In this document: one piece after another, positions 1 to 6,484 of the stretch
Position numbering within the stretch: the first letter of the stretch is position 1
Layout of the letters: every line of letters starts with the position of its first letter
DNA from: an uncultured Oscillospiraceae bacterium
GTDB lineage: Bacteria; Bacillota; Clostridia; Oscillospirales; Oscillospiraceae
Length of the DNA: 7,169 bases
Reading direction: 5' to 3'
NCBI GenBank assembly: GCA_910579725.1
Contig: CAJTUD010000099.1
Location: 1-7,169 of the forward strand
Notes under the pieces: model-generated
Told to the model about the DNA's origin: nothing
The model's database searches: none
Seen by the model: the letters and a program-made list of their open reading frames with translations, nothing else
Translations under genes and position numbers: made by a program

Positions 1-249
1 GGCCTGATGCTGCCCTTCTTCCTGTTCGGCATCTACGAAAAGGACGGCCAGCCCTTAGAGAAGGTGCTGGGCCACTTCATCCGGGCACAGTTCCTCGCCC
101 CCAAGGTCCGCCCGTACCAGACCGACAATCTGTATGCCGCCATGGAGCGGCTGAATCATCATGAAAAGGAGGTTCATGCGATTGCAAAAAAAGCAGGAAA
201 AGCAAGCAAAAAATCTGCAAGCGGCAAAAAGACAGCACAAAAAAGATAA
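1..249 (+). CDS. PrgI-family conjugative transfer protein (VirB3-like), 3' part
   Basis: This is the C-terminal 82 residues of a small membrane protein; the 5' end lies outside the window, and the ATG at 7 is internal rather than the true start. What remains begins with the end of a hydrophobic segment (LMLPFFLFGIY). It continues with the family-typical cytoplasmic stretch 'YEKDGQPLEKVLGHFIR' and 'VRPYQTDNLYAAMERL', and ends in a Lys/Ala/Ser-rich tail. PrgI proteins of Gram-positive ICEs are usually about 110-130 residues with two membrane segments and sit directly before the VirB4 ATPase, exactly as here. By analogy with VirB3 it should anchor VirB4 at the inner face of the mating channel; that role is inferred from family and position. 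The last 74 bases overlap the VirB4 gene in another frame, so the basic tail is constrained by the VirB4 N-terminus. Confidence 0.85.
   Translation, partial: GLMLPFFLFGIYEKDGQPLEKVLGHFIRAQFLAPKVRPYQTDNLYAAMERLNHHEKEVHAIAKKAGKASKKSASGKKTAQKR
165..172 (+). promoter_or_regulatory. Ribosome binding site of the VirB4 gene
   Basis: AAAGGAGG lies inside the PrgI coding region, three bases before the ATG at 176. An earlier in-frame ATG at 161 starts upstream of this site and has no Shine-Dalgarno sequence of its own, so the site favours 176 as the start. The three-base spacer is shorter than usual, so some doubt remains. Confidence 0.65.
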
Positions 250-2656
250 GGCCGACCTGCGGGACACCATCCGCCTGACCCCTGACGCCAAGCTCACCAG
301 CCGCCAGAAGCGGCGGCTGTCCGCTTCCGTCCAGAAGGCCAAGCGAGACGGCAAAATCCCCCGGACTGCCCAGCAGACCATCCCCTACCGGGAGATGTGC
401 CGGGACGGTATCTGCGTGGTGTCGGAGCGGTTCTTCACCAAGCAGGTCCAATTCTACGACATTAACTACCAGTTGGCGCAGAACGAGGATAAGAACCTGA
501 TCTTTGAGAACTGGTGCGATTTCCTCAACTACTTTGACAGCTCCATCCGGTTCCAGCTGTCCTTCCTCAACCAACCCGCCGATATGGAAGAACAGCGCCA
601 GTCCATCCACATCCCCGATCAGGCGGACGCCTTCAACTCCATCCGGGAGGAATATTCGGATATGCTGCAAGGCCAGCTCTCCAAGGGCAACAACGGCCTG
701 ACCAAGACCAAGTACATCACCTTCGGCGTGGAGGCGGACAGTCTGAAGGAGGCCAAGCCCCGGCTGGAGCGTATCGAGGCGGACGTGCTGGCTAACTTCA
801 AGACCCTGGGGGTGCGGGCGCACTCCCTCAATGGCTATGAGCGGCTGGCCGTCCTCCATAAGATGTTCCACCCAGCGGACAACCAGAAATTCCGGTTCGC
901 CTGGGACGCGATCTGCAAGACCGGCCTTTCCAGCAAGGACTTCATCGCCCCGGACAGCTTCACCTTCAAGAATGGCCGGATGTTCCAGATCGGCAGGACC
1001 TACGGGGCAATGTCCTTCCTGCAAATCCTGGCCCCGGAGCTGACCGACCGGATGTTGGCGGACTTCCTGGACCTGGAAAGCAGCATGGTGGTCACGCTCC
1101 ATATCCAGTCCATTGACCAGAGCGCGGCCATTAAAAATGTGAAGCGGAAGATCACCGATTTGCAGAAAATGACCATTGAGGAGCAGAAAAAGGCCGTCAG
1201 AAGCGGATACGATATGGACATCATCCCCTCTGATCTCGCCACCTATGGCGCGGAGGCCAAGACGCTTTTGGAGGACCTGCAATCCCGGAATGAGCGGATG
1301 TTCCTCGTCACCATGCTGGTAATGAACACGGCGGAGACGCGGCAGAAGTTGGAGAACAACGTGTTCCAGGCGGCGGGCATCGCCCAAAAGTACAACTGCG
1401 CCCTGCGGCGGCTGGACTACCAGCAGGAGCAGGGGCTAATGTCCTCCCTCCCCCTGGGCCTCAACCAGATCGCTATTCAGCGGGGCCTCACCACCAGCAG
1501 TACCGCCATATTCGTGCCCTTTACCACCCAGGAGCTTTTTATGCAGGGTGAAGCCCTCTACTACGGCCTGAACGCTCTTTCCAATAACCTGATTCTGGCC
1601 GACCGCAAGCAGCTTAAAAACCCCAACGGGCTAATCCTTGGTACTCCCGGAAGCGGCAAGTCCTTCTCCGCCAAGCGGGAGATCACCAACGCTTTCCTGA
1701 TTACCACGGACGATATTGCCATTATCGACCCAGAGGACGAGTATTCGCCCCTGGTCCGGCGGCTGGGCGGGCAGGTGATCGACATTTCCCCCACCTCCGA
1801 CCAGTACATCAACCCCATGGACATAACCCTCAACTACTCGGAGGATGATAACCCCCTGACGCTGAAAAGCGACTTCATCCTCTCACTCATGGAGCTGATT
1901 GTGGGCGGCAAGGCCGGGTTGGAGCCGGTGGAGAAAACGGTGGTGGACCGCTGCGTCCATATGGTCTACCGGGAGTACCTGCAAGACCCCCGGCCTGAGA
2001 AAATGCCGGTGCTGGGGGACCTCCACGCGCTTCTCTGCCAGCAGCCGGAGCCGGAGGCCCAGCGGCTTGCCACGGCGCTGGAAATTTACGTTTCCGGCAG
2101 TCTGAACGTATTTAACCACCGGACCAACGTGAAAATCAACAGCCGGATCGTGTGCTATGTGATTAAGAAGCTGGGGAAACAGCTTAAAAAGTTCGGTATG
2201 CAGGTAGTCCAGGACCAGGTGTGGGGCCGGGTCAGTGAGAACCGGGAGGCCCACAAGTCCACCCGCCTCTACATTGACGAAATGCACCTGCTTCTCCGGG
2301 AGGAACAGACCGCCGCCTACTCGGTGGAGATTTGGAAACGGTTCAGAAAATGGGGCGGAATCCCCACCGGAATTACCCAAAATGTCAAGGATTTGCTTTC
2401 TTCCCGCGAAATTGAGAACATTTTTGAAAACTCTGACTTTGTGTATATGCTCAATCAGGCGGGCGGCGACCGGCAAATCCTGGCGAAGCAGCTCAATATC
2501 TCCCCTCACCAGCTTGGCTATGTGACCAACTCCAACGCTGGCGAGGGGCTTTTGTTCTTCGGGAGCGTCATTATCCCCTTTGTGGACCATTTCCCGAAGG
2601 ATACGGAGCTGTATGAAATCATGACCACCCGCTTGGAGGACCTTGCGGCGCAGTAA
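176..2656 (+). CDS. VirB4-type conjugative transfer ATPase
   Basis: VirB4-family ATPase, the motor of the type IV secretion channel at the inner membrane; it hydrolyses ATP to drive substrate transfer and channel assembly. The protein is 826 residues from the ATG at 176 (831 from 161), full length for the family. It opens with a Lys/Gln-rich segment, followed by the VirB4 N-terminal domain. The RecA-like domain carries Walker A GTPGSGKS at residues 489-496 (1640-1663), Walker B LYIDE at 698-702 with D701/E702, and a downstream WGGIPTGITQN motif ending near Q735. 'QVVQDQVWGRV' and 'NSDFVYMLNQAGGDRQILAKQL' are typical of ICE VirB4 proteins of Clostridia. All catalytic motifs look intact. It overlaps the PrgI gene by 74 nt and ends 15 bases before the ATA that appears to be the ancestral start of the next gene, consistent with one operon. 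The exact start is the only uncertainty. Confidence 0.95.
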   Translation: MRLQKKQEKQAKNLQAAKRQHKKDKADLRDTIRLTPDAKLTSRQKRRLSASVQKAKRDGKIPRTAQQTIPYREMCRDGICVVSERFFTKQVQFYDINYQLAQNEDKNLIFENWCDFLNYFDSSIRFQLSFLNQPADMEEQRQSIHIPDQADAFNSIREEYSDMLQGQLSKGNNGLTKTKYITFGVEADSLKEAKPRLERIEADVLANFKTLGVRAHSLNGYERLAVLHKMFHPADNQKFRFAWDAICKTGLSSKDFIAPDSFTFKNGRMFQIGRTYGAMSFLQILAPELTDRMLADFLDLESSMVVTLHIQSIDQSAAIKNVKRKITDLQKMTIEEQKKAVRSGYDMDIIPSDLATYGAEAKTLLEDLQSRNERMFLVTMLVMNTAETRQKLENNVFQAAGIAQKYNCALRRLDYQQEQGLMSSLPLGLNQIAIQRGLTTSSTAIFVPFTTQELFMQGEALYYGLNALSNNLILADRKQLKNPNGLILGTPGSGKSFSAKREITNAFLITTDDIAIIDPEDEYSPLVRRLGGQVIDISPTSDQYINPMDITLNYSEDDNPLTLKSDFILSLMELIVGGKAGLEPVEKTVVDRCVHMVYREYLQDPRPEKMPVLGDLHALLCQQPEPEAQRLATALEIYVSGSLNVFNHRTNVKINSRIVCYVIKKLGKQLKKFGMQVVQDQVWGRVSENREAHKSTRLYIDEMHLLLREEQTAAYSVEIWKRFRKWGGIPTGITQNVKDLLSSREIENIFENSDFVYMLNQAGGDRQILAKQLNISPHQLGYVTNSNAGEGLLFFGSVIIPFVDHFPKDTELYEIMTTRLEDLAAQ

Positions 2657-2662
2657 AGGAGG
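2657..2662 (+). promoter_or_regulatory. Ribosome binding site upstream of the DUF6674-like gene
   Basis: A perfect AGGAGG overlaps the VirB4 stop region. Nine bases separate it from an ATA triplet at 2672, where a start codon would be expected; the TTG at 2681 is 18 bases away, too far for normal use. The spacing therefore argues that 2672 was, or still is, the initiation site. Confidence 0.75.
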
Positions 2663-2680
2663 TGCTGACCCATAGACCCA

Positions 2681-3478
2681 TTGCAGAGTAATGAGACGAT
2701 TCAGCAGTTTATGAAGCTGCTGGAGGAAAACACCCGGCAGGGGCAGGCGCAGGATTTGTCTCTCCTGATGTTCTACATGGACGGCATGACCCGGCAATTC
2801 GAGGCTGTATCCCAGGAATTGCAGGAGGTCCGCCAGCAGCTTGCCCAGACCCAGGAATCCCCAGCGAAAAAGGCTGTTGGCCGAATGGTGGAAGCCCTGG
2901 GGCACAAGGTAGATCAGGCGCGGGAGGTTCTGGATGATCTGCGGGAGAGAATCACGGATTGCGCCAAAAATGCTGTGGAAAATTTCAAGGAGGCGGGTGT
3001 GACCGCATTGGATAAGGCCGTGTCCGCCATTGGAGTCAAAAATGTGCTGGAATCCTTGCAGGAGAAGATCAGCGGCATGATCGCTGATACGAAACAGAAC
3101 ATTGAAAAGGTGGAGAACATCGGCCATGAGCTGCGGAGCGTGGGCGGTCATTTGAAGAACGCCGGACGCGCCATGACCGGCAAGGATACGCAGACGGTGG
3201 ACGGCGGGCAGGAGGGGCGTTTTCAGTCCGTGGTGCTGGCTCCCATGCGGACCACACAAAAGCTGCTGTCCGGCATGAACAACGCCACCCTCGCCGCTAT
3301 CGGCGGGATGGAGAGTTTGGAGCTGTCGGCGGAGGCCGCACGGGAGGCGCGGGCGGAGCGTCAGGCTGAGAAAAAGCCCTCCATCCGGCAGGCATTGGCG
3401 GAGAAACGGGCGGAAGCCGCTGCCCAGCCCGCCCCCGCGCCGGATAAAGAGCATAAGACCCCGGAGGCGGCTCTATGA
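2681..3478 (+). CDS. DUF6674-like coiled-coil protein of the ICE transfer module
   Basis: Predicted soluble, highly helical protein of 265 residues with no signal peptide or membrane segment. Residues 1-60 ('IQQFMKLLEENTRQGQAQDL', then 'FEAVSQELQEVRQQL') resemble the start of the DUF6674 group found beside VirB4 and CD1108-type genes in clostridial mobile elements; I assign this from memory of the family, so moderately. The middle (about 65-160) consists of amphipathic helices. The C-terminal 50 residues are Ala/Glu/Arg/Pro-rich and probably disordered. No enzymatic motif is seen and the function is unknown. The coordinates use the TTG at 2681, the first conventional start after the in-frame stop at 2666. 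Spacing to AGGAGG instead points to ATA at 2672, which would add I/M-D-P; the first in-frame ATG is only at 2711. The stop overlaps the next gene's start as ATGA, so the two are probably translationally coupled. Confidence 0.75.
   Translation: MQSNETIQQFMKLLEENTRQGQAQDLSLLMFYMDGMTRQFEAVSQELQEVRQQLAQTQESPAKKAVGRMVEALGHKVDQAREVLDDLRERITDCAKNAVENFKEAGVTALDKAVSAIGVKNVLESLQEKISGMIADTKQNIEKVENIGHELRSVGGHLKNAGRAMTGKDTQTVDGGQEGRFQSVVLAPMRTTQKLLSGMNNATLAAIGGMESLELSAEAAREARAERQAEKKPSIRQALAEKRAEAAAQPAPAPDKEHKTPEAAL
3463..3467 (+). promoter_or_regulatory. Ribosome binding site of the cell wall hydrolase gene
   Basis: GGAGG lies within the last codons of the preceding gene, seven bases before the ATG at 3475. 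With the ATGA stop/start overlap at 3475-3478, this supports 3475 as the true start and suggests coupled translation. Confidence 0.7.
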
Positions 3479-6453
3479 GCGGCAAACGGTTCCAAGCCAG
3501 GGCGAAAACGGTGCAGAAGCTGGGCCGGGACGGTCTGGTGGAGCAGAACATGGCTACCGGCGAGGAAAAGCGGGTCAGCCAGCGGACGGCGGATGTATCC
3601 TTCGGTCCGGCCCGTCCCCAGGAACAGGCGGCGGGCCACCGCGCGGTTCAGCGGAGCGGCGGCGATTCCACTTCCTCTGGCAAGAAACGGCGGAAACAGC
3701 CCCGGCCCGTCCAGCAGACGGCAGAGGAAGCGGCCTATGCCACCCCGGCCCCCACCAGCGTCCCGGAAGCCCCCATGCCGGACACTCCGTCCATGCGGAT
3801 GGCGGCGGACGCGCCCATGATGGCCGCTCCTATCGCCAGCGAGGACCCATCCCCGCCGCCAGCCTCCCGGAAGCGCCGCAAGCGGAAGAACCGTAAAAAA
3901 TCCAAGCAGCGGCAGGCGGCAAAGCACACCCCGGACGCGGCCCGATCTTTGGACGGTCAGCCCGCCCCTATGCGCTCCGCTGGGGATGCTCCCATGCAGA
4001 ACCGGCCCCCTGGTCCCACTCCGTCAAAGCGTCCGCCCTGCCCGGTGGAGGGCGGGGGACGGCTGCAATTCAAAGATGCGGAGGGCGAACAGCCCCCTTC
4101 TGATGGCAAAATCCCCGTTGATGGCAGGGCGAAGATGAAGAAGCAGCAGGTCATGGACCATGCTGCCAATACCGCCCAGCCGGAGGACGGTCAGCAGGCG
4201 GAGCCGTCTGCGGATGGCGAGGGCGATACTCGCCAGCGGGACAGCCCTCCAGCAGAAGGGCCGTCCCCTGCGCGGGATGATCGTGGGGCCTATAAGAAGC
4301 GGCAGGCGGCAAAGTTCGCCGCCCACTCCGCCGCTGGAAAAACAGACCGGCCCCGGCTGCAATTCGAGGACCCACCCCCCGCCGCTGACAGTGCCCCTCC
4401 CCCCGTGCTGAAGGAGGACGCCCCGCCGCCCAGTCGGAAGTATCAAAAGGCGGTGCGCCGGGTGGAAAGGGCGGAGCAGAAGGTGAAGCAGGCCCGTGAC
4501 AATCTCCCCACCAAGCGCCGCCTGTCCTTTCAGCCGGAGCCGGATGGTGAGACGGGCAAACCCCGCCGCCATCTCCATTTTGAGCAGGAGGTTTTACCGG
4601 AGTACCGCAAGCCTTCTCTCCCCGTCCGTGGCGCTGGCATGGCGAAAACGGCGGCGGTGATGAAGCTCCACGGCAAAATTCATCAACATGAGCGGGACAA
4701 TGTGGCGCTGGAGGCCACCCACAAAAGCGAATTATTTATGGAGCAGGGCGTGGGGCGTATGCTGCGCTGGCAGAGGAACCGCCGCCGCTCCAAGCCCTAC
4801 CGCGCTTTGCGCCAAGCGGAGAAGCGGGCAGTAAAGGAAAATGTCAGGCTTGCATGGCAGACCGCCCTCCGGGATAACCCGGAATTACAGCGCAAAAACG
4901 CCCTCGCCAAATGGATGCAGAAGCAGAAGATCAAGCGAAAGTATGCCCAGGCTGCGCATGAGGCGAAGCAGACGGCGCACTTTACCCAAAACGTGGTCCA
5001 CGCCACCGGGCAGATCGTCCGGGCGGTCCAGCAGTATGTAGCGGCACGAAAATCGCTGCTGCTGGTTGTGGCAATGCTGGCCATGGTGGTGGTGTTCTTC
5101 TCCGCTGGCATGACCTCCTGTACTGCTATGCTCTCCGGGTTCCAGTCCTCCTATATTTCAGCGTCCTATATAGCGAATGAGCAGGATATTTGCAATTCGG
5201 ACCTTTACTACACGGAAATGGAGACGGATTTGCAGATAGACATTGACAAAACGGAGGAAAATTACCCCGGCTATGACGAATACCGCTACAACATCGGAGA
5301 GATCAGCCACAACCCCTATGAACTGATGGGCTATCTCTCCACCATGTTCAACGCCTTCACCTTTGAACAGGTCCAGGCGGAACTTGCGCGGCTGTTCGGG
5401 GAGCAGTACACCCTTACGCGGGAGGTCATTGTGGAAACCCGCTATGACGGCAACAGCAACCCCTATGATTGGTATGTTCTGCAAACCACACTGACTGTCC
5501 GGTCCCTCTCCAGCATTATCGCCGGAAGCCTGTCCCCTGGTGAGCAGACCGACCGCTACAACGTGTATCAGCAGACCCTCGGCAACCGGCAGGCGTATGG
5601 GAACCCCTTTGATTTTCCATGGCTGGGCTATGTGTCCAGCGGCTACGGCTACCGGGTCCATCCCATCAGCGGGGAAAAGAACCTGCACCGGGGCGTGGAC
5701 ATTGCTGTGGCGCAGGGTACGCCCATCCGGGCCATCCATGACGGGCGGGTGGTTTCCGCCGGGGACGCTGGCAGCTACGGCCTGTGCGTGGTGATTGAGG
5801 ACGAAAAGGGCTATCAATCCCGGTATGCCCACTGTTCCAGCCTCTCCGTCAGCGCGGGCCAGGAGGTCAAGCGAGGGGATGTGATTGCCGCTGTGGGCAG
5901 TACCGGCAACAGCACCGGGCCGCACCTGCACCTGGAAATCATGCTGAACGGCGAATACCTGAATCCCTATTATTTCGTGGACACCGGCTATGACGGTTCA
6001 ACTGCTGGGGCTATTCCCGGCACACCGGGCGGCGTGGAGATACCCGCCTACCCTGGGGAGCCGGTCACGGACGAAACCTACGCCGCCATGCTGGAAGAAG
6101 CACAGAAGTACCTCGGCTATCCCTACGTTTGGGGCGGCAGTTCCCCCTCTACCTCTTTTGATTGCAGCGGATTCGTTTCGTGGGTCATCAATCACAGCGG
6201 ATGGAATGTGGGACGGCTGGGGGCGCAGGGCCTCTATAACATCTGCACCCCCGTATCCATGGCGAACGCCCAGCCCGGTGATCTCATTTTCTTCTGGCAC
6301 ACCTACGATGCGCCGAACCCTAACGGCGTGACCCATGTGGGCATCTATGTGGGCAACGGGCAGATGATTCACTGTGGGGACCCCATCTCCTATGCCAACA
6401 TCAACAGTAATTATTGGCAGCAGCATTTTTATGGAATGGGCCGTTTGCCCTGA
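3475..6453 (+). CDS. CD1108-like bifunctional cell wall hydrolase (M23 + NlpC/P60), membrane-anchored
   Basis: A 992-residue conjugation-associated peptidoglycan hydrolase. Residues 1-45 carry a conserved-looking head (VQKLGRDGLVEQN...TGEEKRVSQR). Residues 45-390 are Pro/Ala/Lys/Arg-rich and repetitive, and 390-525 are basic helices. A single membrane segment spans about 527-546, with strongly basic residues before it, so the N-terminus should be cytoplasmic. Outside comes a linker (about 550-710) with the motif 'YPGYDEYRYNIGEI...HNPYELMGYL', typical of CD1108-family proteins. The M23 metallopeptidase domain (about 720-833) has likely zinc ligands H738, D742 and H819, plus H786 and H817. The NlpC/P60 domain (about 869-992) has catalytic C897 in FDCSGF, H954 in THVGIYVGNG and probable third residue H966. 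Both active sites look complete. The role, inferred from PrgK of pCF10 and CwlT of Tn916, is local opening of the wall for the mating channel. No glycosidase domain is present. It starts in an ATGA overlap with the preceding gene. Confidence 0.92.
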   Translation: MSGKRFQARAKTVQKLGRDGLVEQNMATGEEKRVSQRTADVSFGPARPQEQAAGHRAVQRSGGDSTSSGKKRRKQPRPVQQTAEEAAYATPAPTSVPEAPMPDTPSMRMAADAPMMAAPIASEDPSPPPASRKRRKRKNRKKSKQRQAAKHTPDAARSLDGQPAPMRSAGDAPMQNRPPGPTPSKRPPCPVEGGGRLQFKDAEGEQPPSDGKIPVDGRAKMKKQQVMDHAANTAQPEDGQQAEPSADGEGDTRQRDSPPAEGPSPARDDRGAYKKRQAAKFAAHSAAGKTDRPRLQFEDPPPAADSAPPPVLKEDAPPPSRKYQKAVRRVERAEQKVKQARDNLPTKRRLSFQPEPDGETGKPRRHLHFEQEVLPEYRKPSLPVRGAGMAKTAAVMKLHGKIHQHERDNVALEATHKSELFMEQGVGRMLRWQRNRRRSKPYRALRQAEKRAVKENVRLAWQTALRDNPELQRKNALAKWMQKQKIKRKYAQAAHEAKQTAHFTQNVVHATGQIVRAVQQYVAARKSLLLVVAMLAMVVVFFSAGMTSCTAMLSGFQSSYISASYIANEQDICNSDLYYTEMETDLQIDIDKTEENYPGYDEYRYNIGEISHNPYELMGYLSTMFNAFTFEQVQAELARLFGEQYTLTREVIVETRYDGNSNPYDWYVLQTTLTVRSLSSIIAGSLSPGEQTDRYNVYQQTLGNRQAYGNPFDFPWLGYVSSGYGYRVHPISGEKNLHRGVDIAVAQGTPIRAIHDGRVVSAGDAGSYGLCVVIEDEKGYQSRYAHCSSLSVSAGQEVKRGDVIAAVGSTGNSTGPHLHLEIMLNGEYLNPYYFVDTGYDGSTAGAIPGTPGGVEIPAYPGEPVTDETYAAMLEEAQKYLGYPYVWGGSSPSTSFDCSGFVSWVINHSGWNVGRLGAQGLYNICTPVSMANAQPGDLIFFWHTYDAPNPNGVTHVGIYVGNGQMIHCGDPISYANINSNYWQQHFYGMGRLP
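3787..4590 (+). repeat. Degenerate intragenic repeat modules in the hydrolase N-terminal region
   Basis: The disordered cytoplasmic part contains related short motifs: 'MRMAADAPM' and 'MRSAGDAPM'; 'KQRQAAKHTPDAA', 'KKQQVMDHAANTA' and 'KKRQAAKFAAHSA'; and four R-hydrophobic-x-F motifs, GRLQFKD, PRLQFED, RRLSFQP and RHLHFEQ. Some are exact in DNA: a 17-base copy occurs at 3908-3924 and 4298-4314, and a 12-base copy (cggctgcaattc) at 4060-4071 and 4354-4365. This suggests an ancestral module duplicated and then diverged. The module's function is unknown; regularly spaced short motifs in a disordered tail could be docking sites. Confidence 0.7.
5053..5112 (+). other. Transmembrane segment of the hydrolase
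   Basis: Residues about 527-546 (SLLLVVAMLAMVVVFFSAGM) form the only strong hydrophobic helix of the 992-residue protein. It follows a stretch rich in Arg/Lys, so the positive-inside rule puts the long N-terminal region in the cytoplasm and both peptidase domains in the cell wall space. Confidence 0.85.
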
Positions 6454-6470
6454 TTTTTACAACTTTTTTG

Positions 6471-6476
6471 AAGGAG
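6471..6476 (+). promoter_or_regulatory. Ribosome binding site of the radical SAM gene
   Basis: AAGGAG sits eight bases before the ATG at 6485, in the 31-base gap after the hydrolase stop. The gap holds two T-runs but no hairpin that would terminate transcription, so the radical SAM gene is probably read from the same transcript. Confidence 0.8.
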
Positions 6477-6484
6477 TGTGATAC

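Noticed and set aside
161..163. ATG at 161 as the VirB4 start
   Set aside because: It precedes the AAAGGAGG site and has no Shine-Dalgarno sequence of its own; 176 is preferred, although the short spacer keeps 161 possible.
77..1387. Long open frame on the minus strand (436 codons)
   Set aside because: It lies wholly opposite PrgI and VirB4, has no recognisable domain or ribosome binding site, and long antisense frames are common in GC-rich coding DNA.
1883..3454. Long open frame on the minus strand (523 codons)
   Set aside because: It is antisense to the end of VirB4 and the DUF6674-like gene, has His/Leu/Gln-rich composition typical of a reverse-strand shadow, and no family resemblance.
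5107..5124. Lipobox-like MTSC after the membrane segment
   Set aside because: It is some 550 residues from the N-terminus and not part of a signal peptide, so lipoprotein processing is unlikely; a Cys here seems usual in the family.
5158..5931. Minus-strand open frame (257 codons) opposite the hydrolase ectodomain
   Set aside because: The plus-strand frame encodes clear M23 residues here; the reverse frame shows no domain.
6454..6470. Possible terminator after the hydrolase gene (T-runs)
   Set aside because: There are two T-runs but no GC-rich hairpin before either, so no intrinsic terminator is supported.
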